Positions 16,642 through 24,120 are shown, counted from the first letter of the stretch. The stretch: DNA of 33,712 bases from JBBDWZ01 sp050732575 (GCA_050732575.1 JBOHRF010000024.1:1-33712); one strand, 5' to 3'. Numbers and translations: made by a program. The notes: generated by a model from the letters alone, not told the origin.

Positions 16642-17750
16642 CGATAACGACAACGATGAAAACGTGTTTCCGAGCGTCGCTGGTGTTGGCGCTGGTGGTG
16701 GGCGTGGCGGGCTGCCAGGACACGAGCGGTCCGGGATCACTCAACCGGTTGAACGCTGCGGCCGCGCTGGCCGACTACAATGCGATGGATGGCGTACTGC
16801 AGTCGAGTGGTTGGAAACGCTTTCAGATGACGGCGTCGGGGATGGATGTCACGAAGTTTGGATTTGCGCCTGCGGCCGCGGCGCGTGCCACGGAAGCGCT
16901 GCGTGAGCTGGCACCGGGCGGAGACCCGCGTGCGTTCGCAGCAGCCATGGCGAGTGTGGCCAATGCGGCGGCCGACGGCGCGGCCAGCGTGCCGCTCATC
17001 TCAGACGAAAATCGCGGCAAGACGTTTGTCTTCGATGCGCAGCGTCATGACTGGGTCGTGGACCCGACGCGCACGGGTGCGCCGGCCAACGGCGTGCGCT
17101 TCATCACATACGAGCCGAAAGGCGCGGAACCAGATCCCACGAAACCGATCGGCCATGCCGACCTGATCGACCTGGGCAACGCGAGCCCCAATAACATCGC
17201 GCTGCGTCTGGTCGTGGCCGAGGGGAATCTTACGGTCCTGGATTACAAGACGACGCTCGAGGGAAGCGAGGGCAGCGGGCACGTAACGGTCGAGGGCTTC
17301 ATCCAGAACCAGCGCGACAAACTGGATTTCGACATTGACGTGCGCGGGCAGAATACGGGCGGCGTTGAGCGCGGCGCCATTTCCTTTGGTCTGACCATGG
17401 CCTCGCGTGACTTCCAGGTCAATGGTGAAGTGCAATCGGAAAAACAGAATGGGAGCGAGCGCAGCGCGGTCGACTTGAGCGTACGGCACGGCTCCGCTTC
17501 GTTCCGCGTGGATGTCGCCAATGATCGAGGCACACTCTCGGGAGACATCCACCTCAACAACACTCCGTTTGCCGAACTCTCGGGTGTGAATGGGCAGCCC
17601 GTGTTCAAGACGCCTACGGGTGATGATATTGGCGGTAGCGAGGCACTCGTGCTCTGGCGAATCTTCGACATCACCGAGGACGTTTTCGATCTGTTCGAAG
17701 ACCTGGTCGAGCCCATTGCAGAGCTCGTGATCATGGCCGTAATTCTGTAG
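16638..17750 (+). CDS. lipoprotein of unknown function in the ECF cassette
   Basis: 370 aa. ATG 16638 overlaps the upstream stop (ATGA), with GAGGGA just ahead. An internal ATG at 16656 would give the more typical signal MKTCFRASLVLALVVGVAGC, where the lipobox Cys is the likely acyl anchor. The mature part has an Ala-rich helical section (FAPAAAARATEALRELAPGG), then a region rich in beta strands with repeated GHVTVEGF, FQVNGEVQSEK, ASFRVDVANDRGTLSGDIHLNN that suggests a beta-sheet fold. It ends with an acidic-hydrophobic stretch (DVFDLFEDLVEPIAELVIMAVIL), unusual for a periplasmic protein and possibly a second membrane contact. No family was recognised. Confidence 0.75.
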   Translation: MTITTTMKTCFRASLVLALVVGVAGCQDTSGPGSLNRLNAAAALADYNAMDGVLQSSGWKRFQMTASGMDVTKFGFAPAAAARATEALRELAPGGDPRAFAAAMASVANAAADGAASVPLISDENRGKTFVFDAQRHDWVVDPTRTGAPANGVRFITYEPKGAEPDPTKPIGHADLIDLGNASPNNIALRLVVAEGNLTVLDYKTTLEGSEGSGHVTVEGFIQNQRDKLDFDIDVRGQNTGGVERGAISFGLTMASRDFQVNGEVQSEKQNGSERSAVDLSVRHGSASFRVDVANDRGTLSGDIHLNNTPFAELSGVNGQPVFKTPTGDDIGGSEALVLWRIFDITEDVFDLFEDLVEPIAELVIMAVIL

Positions 17751-17780
17751 CAGCGTAAAAACGCAAAATCGAGGCTGACA

Positions 17781-18395
17781 ATGCGTTCAACCTGGTCCCT
17801 TCGGGCCGTCATTCTCGCCGTTGCTGCGGCGGGAATGGCGGCCTCTTCCGCCGTGGCACAGCGATCGACTACGCGCGGCTTCACGGTCGGCGCACACTTG
17901 CAGGGCGCATCACTCACGGTGGAAAACGACGATCCCGCCGGCGGCGGTGGTTTGGGCATCCGCGCAGGCTACGGCTTCAACCGGCGCTTCACAGGCTACT
18001 TGGAAATCGATGCCATCGTATTCGATGTCGCCAACCCGGAGTTCGGCGGCTACTGGAGCATGGCGCACGTCGACCTTGGGCTGCGCTTCAACTTCGCCAA
18101 TTCGCTGCGCCGGTGGGTGCCCTTCCTGGAGGGCGCACTGGGCGTCCGCGGCGTTACCCTGGACGACGCTATCGTGAACGGAGATCCCGCCGGGGAACTC
18201 AACTTCAGCGGCGGCGCGGCTTCGATCGGAGGCGGCATTTCCTTCTTCCCGACCGAAAAGTTTGCCATCGAAACGCTCATGAAATTCACGGGCGGCACGT
18301 TCGAGCAGATCGACGTAGGCAACGTGTCGGTCAGAAACCTGGATATCGAAGCCAGTTCCTTCCGATTCAAGTTCGGCATCGCCTGGTGGCCGTAA
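17781..18395 (+). CDS. small outer-membrane beta-barrel protein (OmpA/OmpW-like fold)
   Basis: 204 aa with signal peptide MRSTWSLRAVILAVAAAGMAASSAVAQ (cut after VAQ). The mature protein alternates short amphipathic strands and glycine turns: FTVGAHLQGASLTVE, GGGLGIRAGYGFNRRFTGYLEIDAIVF, MAHVDLGLRFNF, WVPFLEGALGVRGVTL, AASIGGGISFFPTEKFAIETLMKFTGGTF. The last strand SFRFKFGIAWWP ends near aromatic residues. This fits an eight-stranded barrel of the outer-membrane beta-barrel domain family. ATG 17781 has GAGG 6 nt upstream, and the gene lies 30 bp after the lipoprotein, so it probably closes the ECF operon. Its specific role is unknown. Confidence 0.8.
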   Translation: MRSTWSLRAVILAVAAAGMAASSAVAQRSTTRGFTVGAHLQGASLTVENDDPAGGGGLGIRAGYGFNRRFTGYLEIDAIVFDVANPEFGGYWSMAHVDLGLRFNFANSLRRWVPFLEGALGVRGVTLDDAIVNGDPAGELNFSGGAASIGGGISFFPTEKFAIETLMKFTGGTFEQIDVGNVSVRNLDIEASSFRFKFGIAWWP

Positions 18396-18539
18396 AGCGC
18401 CGCGCCTAAAAACCTTCTTCTTATTGCTGGCACAGCGCGGAGTCCCCGTGTAGAAAATAGGCCAACGCGCCCATGCGCGTGCTCGGGCTCGCACCCATCG
18501 TGGATCTGTGGCTCGTTTCCACGTCACGAAGAGGATGCG

Positions 18540-19099
18540 ATGCTGGTTCTCGATTCGCGCTGGCCGGCGCTGACCGGTCTGAAGGTTTGGCATTCCCGCG
18601 CAGCGCCCAGGCTCCGCTGCTTTTTTGCTCTGTTACTCGCTGCGGTCGTATCCGGCTGCGCGTTGGACAGCCTAACAGATCCCGCAGACCCGAACGGGCC
18701 TACGAACCCTCCCGGCGGCTCGAACCCGAACCATCCCACGCGCTTCACAATGCCCGACACATACTTTGCCGATGGCACACGAACGCTCAACCCCGGTGCC
18801 TAACGCAGCAGTTTACGGTGACGAGCGTGACTGACTTCGATTTTCGCTTCGTGTCGCAATACGCCGCGGATGCAGCGATCATCCTGCCATCGGGGGTCTC
18901 ACCCTTCACGACCGGAAAGGGTTTCAGTGGCTATGGTGTGTTCGACAACCAGATCGGCACCGCGAGCGTGCGTTTGGGCCCGGGCACCTACCACCTCGCG
19001 GTGCGCAATCAATCTCAGACATCGAATCAGATACGCTACGAGCTAGATCTTGCGCTGAGCCTGCTTGCCGAGCAGGGCCCGTTCGTTCTCGTTCGTTGA
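18540..19099 (+). pseudogene. frameshifted lipoprotein gene, first part
   Basis: The ATG at 18540, after AAGAGG, gives a lipoprotein signal with lipobox VVSGC (about residue 40) and a Pro/Asn-rich linker (DPADPNGPTNPPGG). The frame ends at TAA 18801 after TRTLNPGA, but the protein clearly continues one frame over: TQQFTVTSVTDFDFRFVSQY...FSGYGVFDNQIGTASVRLGPGTYHLAVRNQSQ up to TGA 19097. One extra C in CCCC (18791-18794) would join them. The second part looks like a small secreted beta-sandwich domain (pre-peptidase-like; weak). As read, only a truncated 87-aa lipoprotein would be made. Confidence 0.7.
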
Positions 19100-19282
19100 C
19101 CATTATGTGTCACGCGCGGGAGCATTCTTGGCGGGCATTACCCCAGCCTGGGTGGCACTGACCCGGCACAACCAGGGTTAGCCGAAATCCATCTGCCGCC
19201 GGGCGACTATGCGCTTGCCTTCCGCTCCAGTGGAGGCGCCGGTGCGTTCACCTACACGCTCGAACGGTGGCGCATCCATTGA
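19100..19282 (+). pseudogene. remnant of the same lipoprotein, third segment
   Basis: Downstream of the TGA at 19097 the same frame reads GLAEIHLPPGDYALAFRSSGGAGAF and YTLERWRIH before a stop at 19280. GLAEIHLPPGDYALAF mirrors ASVRLGPGTYHLAVRN in the preceding segment. Between them another frame reads VDHYVSRAGAFLAG, so at least two further indels would be needed to restore one protein, one again in a G run (about 19131-19135). It converges on the aldolase gene with 24 bp between. Confidence 0.5.
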
Positions 19283-19306
19283 TGGACGCAGCAGCGGCCC
19301 TACCGG

Positions 19307-20200
19307 CTACGCGGGCGCGACCGACGCTTCGAAAATGCTCTGAATCGCCTCATCCAGGGCGCGGTTGAACTGCTGATCGCTCTGATCCGCGTGCAGACCC
19401 TCGGTGAGCGCGCGCGAGAAGCTGGCGACCACGCCCGGGTTGCGCGCGAGCCGCTCGTTGGCTTCCTCGCGGCTGTATCCGCCCGACAGCGCGACCACTT
19501 TCAGCACGCGTGGATGCGCCACCAGCTCGCCGTAGAAGTCGTCCGTTTCCGGTAGCGTGACCTTGAACATCACGCTCTGGTTGGCGGGCGTGCCCTCGAG
19601 TCCGGCCAGCAGGTTTTCCTTCAGAAGCTCCTCGGACTTCGCCTTGTCGGGACTCTTGATGTCGATTTCGGGCTCGAGGATCGGCACCAGCCCGCTCTTC
19701 AGGATCTGATGTCCAACATCGAATTGCTGCTGCGCGATGGCGCGTATGCCTACCCGGTCGGCGCGTCTGATCACGGAGCGCATTTTGGTGCCGAACACGC
19801 CTTTCTGCTGCGCGCGGGCAAGAAGGCGGTCCAGATCCGAAATGGGTTTCATGAGCTGCACGCCATTGGCGTCAGCGGCCAGGCCCTGGTCGACCTTCAG
19901 GAACGGCACTACGCGTTTCACTGACCAGAGATAGTCGGCGGTGCCGCGGCCCTCGATCTCGCGATCCATCGTGTTCTCGAACAGGATCGCACCCATGATC
20001 CGATCGCCGTTGAAGGCGGGACTCGTGATAATGCGCGTACGCATCTCGTGGATGCGGTGGTACATCTCCTGTTCGTTCTGGTAGGCGTCCTCACCAATGC
20101 CGTACAGCTTCAGCGCCTTGGGCGTGCTACCGCCGCTTTGGTCCAGGGCTGCGATGAAGCCATCACCCATCCGCACCTTATCGAACTGCTCCTGATTCAT
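19307..20200 (-). CDS. fda: fructose-bisphosphate aldolase class I
   Basis: 297 aa, the usual size of the Staphylococcus-type class I aldolase, which cleaves fructose 1,6-bisphosphate to glyceraldehyde 3-phosphate and dihydroxyacetone phosphate (EC 4.1.2.13) in glycolysis and gluconeogenesis in the cytosol. Signature segments: GFIAALDQSGGSTPKALK (13-31), TRIITSPAF, GAILFENTMDRE, VPFLKVDQGL (98-107), NGVQLMKPI, LVPILEPEIDI (171-181) and LSGGYSREEAN. The Schiff-base lysine is Lys213 in VMFKVTLP; the Glu of EPE is also kept. Start ATG 20200 has a perfect GGAGGTGA upstream. Single gene, no operon partner visible. One of the clearest, intact housekeeping genes here. Confidence 0.97.
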   Translation of the reverse strand: MNQEQFDKVRMGDGFIAALDQSGGSTPKALKLYGIGEDAYQNEQEMYHRIHEMRTRIITSPAFNGDRIMGAILFENTMDREIEGRGTADYLWSVKRVVPFLKVDQGLAADANGVQLMKPISDLDRLLARAQQKGVFGTKMRSVIRRADRVGIRAIAQQQFDVGHQILKSGLVPILEPEIDIKSPDKAKSEELLKENLLAGLEGTPANQSVMFKVTLPETDDFYGELVAHPRVLKVVALSGGYSREEANERLARNPGVVASFSRALTEGLHADQSDQQFNRALDEAIQSIFEASVAPA

Positions 20201-20332
20201 GCATCACCTCCGCTGCCGGCTGGCATCGATACGCTGACTGCCGCGCGTTCGAGCACGCGCACATTGCCTGAATCGTCACTCTCGAACGGCGCGCCGCAAG
20301 AGCCCATGGCCCGCCGGGCCGTAAAACAGGGG

Positions 20333-20545
20333 TCAGCGCTCGCCGAACGGACGCGGGGGCAGGCTTTGCAGGTACGCAAACAGCGCGCGGGTTTCGGTCT
20401 CATTCATGGCTCTCAGCGTCTGGACGGGCATGAACGGGTCCAGCTCTTTGCCGTTCTTGCGTTTGCCATCCCGCACCACGGCCATGAAGTCGTCGTACGT
20501 CCAACCTTTGAGCCCGGTCTCGTGCACGGTCAGATTGAGCGGCAC
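20333..20545 (-). pseudogene. C-terminal part of frameshifted diheme cytochrome c
   Basis: This frame holds PLNLTVHETGLKGWTYDDFMAVVRDGKR, DPFMPVQTLRAMNETETRALFAYLQSLPPRPFG, the usual end of a c-type cytochrome domain with the axial methionine (probably FMPV). Upstream in the same frame, before the first ATG (20545), lies the heme motif CRGCH (minus strand 20611-20597), confirming that it belongs to the gene whose first part occupies 20530-21195. It cannot be an independent protein, having no signal and no complete heme site within the ATG-started ORF. Confidence 0.75.
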
Positions 20546-21195
20546 TGCGAGTGTGGCGGGCGCGCCCGGAATGGGACCGCCGGCCAGTGTCTCACCGTGG
20601 CAGCCACGGCACCCCTGGCTACGAACGCACCGTACTGCGCGTCCGGCGCCGGCACCGGGGCCTTGGGCAGATGCGCGTGATCGATGCGGCGCGCAATGTC
20701 GAGGGGGATGGCATTGAACCGGTCCAGCACCTTGGCCATCGCTTTGAAATTCGCATCGCCCGGGTTGCCGTCCACGGGCCGCGCAGTGCGCAACCAGCTG
20801 ATCAGGGCCGCCACATCTTCAGCGGGCCACCAGCCCCAGTTCTGCGCCGGCATGAACCGAACCGTGCGGCCATCGCGCTTGATGCCGTGTTTGAGCAGGC
20901 GCGCCAGCTCGCCGTCACTGTAAGCCGCGAGTCGGCCATCCTTGCCCGAAGTAACGTTGGGAAACGTGACCGTGCCCAGCGGCCCCAGATCTTCGACCGC
21001 GCCACCACCCAGGTTCGGCCCGTGACAGCTGGTGCATTCGCCCAGCGACTCGGCCAGGTGTTTGCCGCGTTGCAGAACCGCGGAGTCGGTGGAGAGCGCC
21101 ACGTTGGGCAGCGCAACATCGTACACACGCGCGGTGCTCCGGTGGTACGCGCGCACTAGGACTCGAAACCGGAGGCAGCCAGAACGACTGAGCAC
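20530..21195 (-). pseudogene. diheme cytochrome c, N-terminal part (frameshifted, N-terminus truncated)
   Basis: Contains VYDVALPNVALSTDSAVLQRGKHLAESLGECTSCHGPNLGGG with a CxxCH heme-c site, then LGTVTFPNVTSGKDGRLAAYSDGELARLLKHGIKRDGRTVRFMPAQNWGWWPAEDVAALISWLRT with its Met ligand, and PDAQYGAFVARG, the start of a second cytochrome domain. The frame goes wrong just before the second heme: one extra G in the run GGGG (minus strand, 20615-20612) restores CRGCHGETLAGG. The signal or membrane anchor expected ahead of the first domain is also absent: only about 12 residues fit between the GTG at 21195 and the conserved region, and the gene abuts the upstream stop. Family role: periplasmic electron transfer. 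Confidence 0.75.
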
Positions 21196-21198
21196 TCA

Positions 21199-22422
21199 TC
21201 AGAACCGGAACAGCAACTGGCTCATGAAGATCATACCATCGGATGTGAGCAACGGCTCAAAGAAGTTGGTCTTGCGGTAGTCGGCTTCCAGGCTCAGCTG
21301 CAGAATCCTGGTGATGTCCCAGAAGAGCGTGGCATAACCGGTCTGATTGCGTGGGATCTGCAGCAGCATCAAATGATCATTTTCCGGATCATCGATGCCG
21401 TAGCCCGCGTGCAAATGAAGCCGGTCCAAAAGGTACACGTACGCTTCGCCAAAACCACCGCGCGCTGCGATCCGCTCGAACGTGAGCGTGTTGAACGACT
21501 GAAGCAGTCCGCCACCGTATTCGCCCAGCCCATCACCCAGATAGAACTCGCCGGAAAGTCCGAAACGTTTGCCGAACCTGAGCTGCGCATCGACACCCAG
21601 CCCATGCACGGCCACCACGTCTCGATCCGGCGGCTCCACTCCGACGGGCGAGGTAATGAACCCGGTGGTGCGCAACTCGCCGATCACGCCCGAGACGCCG
21701 AGCTCGAATGCGCGCACATTCCGTTCGCCCATGCGTTGTTTCATCCTGCCCAGTTCAGCGGCCAGGCGGAGCTCGAAATTTGGCCAGCCGTTGTCCTCCA
21801 GGATGTTGCGATTGTCGATGATGACCGAGCCGACCGGATCGCCCACCGCAAACTGAATCGTGAAGCGCGTCTCATCGGAGGGATCGAAATAGCGTTCCAG
21901 ACGAACCTGTCCCCGGTATTCTCCCGTGTTGCCGGATCCGTAGAGAACGGATATCGGAATCATCATTGGATTGAGCGGATTGAACACATCGAGGTTCAGT
22001 CCCGCCGCGAAGCGCCACTTCTCGTTGCGCAGCTCACCAAAGGCGAGAAAAGGCAGTAGGCCGTAGATATCGGATACCAGGTTGTCTTTGGCGATGAAGG
22101 CGAGGAACGTCCCGCCCATGGTCAGGCCCTTGAGCCTGGGGCCCGTGATCAGAAACCCGAAGTTGGTCTGGCGCGCGTGCAGATCGAACGTGTTGGTATG
22201 GAAACCGAACGGCGACTCGGGCAGGAGCAGGAATGGAATGCCCGGCGCAAACGGGCGCTCTGTACTGACCACTGCCAGCGCCGAGATGTTCGCGAAGATT
22301 TTCATGCGCGTGGAATCGCTGAGCAGCGACATGATCTGGCTGTTCGCCGTTCTGGGCGCGAGCGCCAGGCACGCCGCTGCAGCCAGTGCAAGGATCGTCG
22401 GTTGGCCGGTGACCCTGGTCAT
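21199..22422 (-). CDS. outer-membrane porin-like beta-barrel protein
   Basis: 407 aa from ATG 22422 (GAGG just upstream), beginning with a signal peptide TILALAAAACLALAPRTANSQ. The mature part is built of amphipathic strands: HTNTFDLHARQTNFGFLITGPRLKGLTMGGTFLAFI, YRGQVRLERYFDPSDETRFTIQFAVGDP, VRAFELGVSGVIGELRTTG, FGLSGEFYLGDGLGEYGGG, HAGYGIDDPENDHLML, TGYATLFWDITRILQLSLEADYRKTNFF, ending SQLLFRF with terminal Phe. This is the layout of DcaP-like or phosphate-selective-type trimeric porins. A longer frame reaches 22536 but has no signal at that start. The substrate is unknown. The cytochrome remnant follows within a few bases. Confidence 0.8.
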   Translation of the reverse strand: MTRVTGQPTILALAAAACLALAPRTANSQIMSLLSDSTRMKIFANISALAVVSTERPFAPGIPFLLLPESPFGFHTNTFDLHARQTNFGFLITGPRLKGLTMGGTFLAFIAKDNLVSDIYGLLPFLAFGELRNEKWRFAAGLNLDVFNPLNPMMIPISVLYGSGNTGEYRGQVRLERYFDPSDETRFTIQFAVGDPVGSVIIDNRNILEDNGWPNFELRLAAELGRMKQRMGERNVRAFELGVSGVIGELRTTGFITSPVGVEPPDRDVVAVHGLGVDAQLRFGKRFGLSGEFYLGDGLGEYGGGLLQSFNTLTFERIAARGGFGEAYVYLLDRLHLHAGYGIDDPENDHLMLLQIPRNQTGYATLFWDITRILQLSLEADYRKTNFFEPLLTSDGMIFMSQLLFRF

Positions 22423-22599
22423 GGTCCTCGCTTCTCGTGCTATCGCATGCCCGAAATGCATGCGCTGACCATGAAGCGCAGGTGTCAGCGCAATGCCGCG
22501 ATGCCCAGAATGGGGGATGGCCAGCGCGCATGACATCCGACCAAAGTCTCAGTTTGGGCTTGCCAGAGATCAGGAAAGCTCAATCTCAACGCATGTTTG

Positions 22600-23088
22600 T
22601 CAGGCTGCCCGCGAGCGCGGTTCCTTCAGAGCGGCCTCGAACTTCTGCATTGCCTCTTTCACGCGCTCGGGCGCCAATCCCAGCTGGTCGATGATGCCCC
22701 ACGTATCACGCACGCGCATGATGCGCGCAATCTTCCCTGCTTCATTGACTTCCAGGAATATCGCCGCCACCACGTCAATGCTCTTGCCTGCAGTCGGCAA
22801 CTTCTCGCCCATCAAGTCGATATCGGCGCCGAACCTGACACGCAGGCTCACCAGCGCCGCCACATCCTGGCCCGAACTCACAATCTTCCTGGGATCGATG
22901 CGAATCGACTGGTAGGCGTCCATAGTGCGCGCCAGAATAGCGCGCAGCACTTGTTTGTCCGTGAGCGGCTTCTTCAGGCTCTCGGTCTCTACCGATATAT
23001 CTTCAGCCAGCAACTCCGTGATTTTTTCGATGTTCCGGGTCTCCATCGCCTCGAACCAACTCTCCAGCACCGCCCTGGCATCTGGCAT
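22600..23088 (-). CDS. SnoaL-like / NTF2-fold protein
   Basis: 162 aa. ATG 23088 is chosen because GGAGGAG lies 8 nt upstream; the longer frame to 23232 only reads through the repeat array. The sequence ARAVLESWFEAMETRNIEKITELLAEDISVE, then AILARTMDAYQSIRIDPRKIVSSGQDVAALVSLRVRFGA and DVVAAIFLEVNEAGKIARIMRVRDTWGIIDQLG follows the cone-shaped NTF2/SnoaL fold: helix, helix, paired strands, final WG/W region. Members act as ketosteroid isomerase-like enzymes or small-molecule-binding proteins; the usual catalytic Asp pair cannot be assigned. No signal peptide, so cytosolic. The inverted 12-bp array lies in its upstream region and may affect expression. Confidence 0.8.
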   Translation of the reverse strand: MPDARAVLESWFEAMETRNIEKITELLAEDISVETESLKKPLTDKQVLRAILARTMDAYQSIRIDPRKIVSSGQDVAALVSLRVRFGADIDLMGEKLPTAGKSIDVVAAIFLEVNEAGKIARIMRVRDTWGIIDQLGLAPERVKEAMQKFEAALKEPRSRAA

Positions 23089-23142
23089 GAGCGCACTCCT
23101 CCGCCGTAGTTCACCGTTCGGCAACGTGCCAGTCGCATGCCA

Positions 23143-23263
23143 GGCAAGAAAAACCATAAAGGAAAACCGCAAGAACCATCGTAAGAGACAACGTAAGGAA
23201 AAAGCTGAAAGGTGGTATAAAAAACATCGCAAGACTTCAGTTTCACAACATCGGAAGACGGAA
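23143..23263 (+). repeat. 12-bp tandem array, left arm (purine-rich, unit close to CGTAAGGAAAAC)
   Basis: Degenerate units of 12 bp keep strict phase: CGCAAG at 23168, CGTAAG at 23180 and 23192, CGCAAG at 23228, CGGAAG at 23252, with decayed units at 23156 (ATAAAGGAAAAC), 23204, 23216 and 23240. In one plus frame it reads as tetrapeptides RKNH RKRQ RKEK ... YKKH RKTS ... RKTE. GC over 23161-23400 is about 42%, far below the neighbourhood. It lies 55 bp upstream of the SnoaL-like gene. Confidence 0.75.
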
Positions 23264-23289
23264 AACGAACGCCCAGCGTTTTCTGACGA

Positions 23290-23400
23290 CGCTTCTTACG
23301 CCTTCTTACGGTTCTTCTCACGATTTGTCTTACGTTTTTCCTTACGGTTCTTCTTATTTTTTTTTGCCGTCTTCCTTACGGGTTTTTCTTACGGTTTTCC
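23290..23400 (-). repeat. 12-bp tandem array, right arm, inverted relative to the left arm
   Basis: The same unit occurs on the minus strand: TTACG on the plus strand ends at 23300, 23310, 23322, 23334, 23346, 23380 and 23393, mostly 12 apart. On the minus strand it reads RKEK RKTN REKN RKKA then stop. GGAAAACCGCAAGAA at 23161-23175 pairs with TTCTTACGGTTTTCC at 23386-23400 with one mismatch, and AACGC-CCA-GCGTT (23268-23280) forms a small hairpin near the middle. The stop codon of the next gene (23389-23391) lies inside this arm. Confidence 0.75.
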
Positions 23401-23811
23401 TGGCGTGGTGGAGATCATGATGGCGCCCGCGACGAAGGTGCCACCCGTGTTTGCGCCTGGTAACAGGGCGGCCTGTCCGGCGTCGAGGAAGCGCACGGAG
23501 ATGATGGAAGTCAGGGGGTAGTTGCGTAGCACGTCGACACCACCTACGCGAGTGGTGTTGTGATAGACCAGCACGACCGTTCTTACGTTCGAGGTGCGTT
23601 CGCCGCGCACGCGCAGCCAACGGGGATGCGACAGCTCGATGAGGTCGTAGAGGTCGCGCAGGCCTGCCTGTTGTGCGTCAGCGATCTCCGCGGCAGTAAT
23701 CACGGTCGAGCTGGAGCCCCGGTTGGCGCGTGTGCGCTGGCCACCGGCGCAACCGGCCAGGGCCAGCAAGGCCAGGACCCACCAGCAAGCGTACACAGCG
23801 GTCCTGTGCAT
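23389..23811 (-). CDS. small lipoprotein with TonB-receptor plug-like domain
   Basis: 140 aa from ATG 23811 (GAGGT 5 nt upstream; a start 6 codons earlier is possible). Signal MHRTAVYACWWVLALLALAGC with lipobox Cys21. The mature part reads SSTVITAAEIADAQQAGLRDLYDLIELSHPRWLRVRGE, then VVLVYHNTTRVGGVDVLRNYPLTSIISVRFLDAGQAALLPGANTGGTFVAGAIMIST. This mirrors a TonB-dependent receptor plug domain without a barrel (ItxxEI...DA...L..LRP..L..RG; VYLDG...G....L..I....I..I..L....A...YG....GG.I.I.T). Such free-standing plug lipoproteins are frequent in Gemmatimonadota; their role is unknown. Its last codons and stop lie in the 12-bp repeat array. Two operator-like palindromes lie upstream. Confidence 0.75.
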   Translation of the reverse strand: MHRTAVYACWWVLALLALAGCAGGQRTRANRGSSSTVITAAEIADAQQAGLRDLYDLIELSHPRWLRVRGERTSNVRTVVLVYHNTTRVGGVDVLRNYPLTSIISVRFLDAGQAALLPGANTGGTFVAGAIMISTTPGKP

Positions 23812-23833
23812 GTACACCTCGGCTCCCATCGTA

Positions 23834-23849
23834 TCCTATGTTGTTAGGA
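23834..23849. promoter_or_regulatory. operator-like palindrome, proximal copy
   Basis: TCCTATGTTGTTAGGA: TCCTA and TAGGA arms, 23 bp upstream of the lipoprotein ATG. It shares the pattern TCCTAT-N5-TAGGA with a second site exactly 80 bp further upstream. Confidence 0.5.
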
Positions 23850-23913
23850 GATTATTCTGCTGCACACCATGCGCCGTGTTCATTTTGTTCATCGGCGCAG
23901 CCGTTTCTCGATC

Positions 23914-23929
23914 TCCTATAGTTCTAGGA
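23914..23929. promoter_or_regulatory. operator-like palindrome, distal copy
   Basis: TCCTATAGTTCTAGGA, the second copy. It lies just downstream of a possible minus-strand -35 TTGACA (23954-23959) and a weak -10 region (AATCAT or TCATAT), where a bound repressor would block transcription of the lipoprotein. Confidence 0.5.
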
Positions 23930-23953
23930 TATGATTGAGACGGAGGACTGCGC

Positions 23954-23959
23954 TGTCAA
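23954..23959 (-). promoter_or_regulatory. possible -35 element of the plug-like lipoprotein promoter
   Basis: TTGACA on the minus strand, with AATCAT about 17 bp further on (4 of 6 consensus positions). The resulting leader would be about 120 nt. The rest of the 23830-24091 gap shows no gene. Confidence 0.35.
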
Positions 23960-24091
23960 GGGACCCGAGACGGCGATGAGAGTGCGGGTCGAAAACTCGG
24001 TGGCAGGCGATGCGGTCGGAGGCGTCGGCGAATCTCATCAACTGAGTGGGGCCGGACGTTCAGATGGTTGCCGGTTTGTGGTGGAGCGGCA

Positions 24092-24120
24092 GGACGCCGG
24101 CTGGATATGGGCCGGCGTCC
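24092..24120 (-). terminator. hairpin terminator after the sulfatase remnant
   Basis: GGACGCCGGC (24092-24101) pairs perfectly with GCCGGCGTCC (24111-24120) around a 9-nt loop, 38 nt past the sulfatase stop on the minus strand. No T-run. Confidence 0.55.

Noticed and set aside
19097..19099. TGA as selenocysteine codon in the broken lipoprotein
   Set aside because: No SECIS-like hairpin recognised, and neighbouring frames show indels that explain the stop.
20201..20310. Small ORF of about 36 codons ending in ATGA with the aldolase start
   Set aside because: Position suggests coupling, but the translation has no recognisable feature, and the aldolase has its own perfect ribosome binding site.
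23143..23400. CRISPR array
   Set aside because: Units are 12 bp, contiguous and degenerate, with inverted halves; no spacers and no cas genes.
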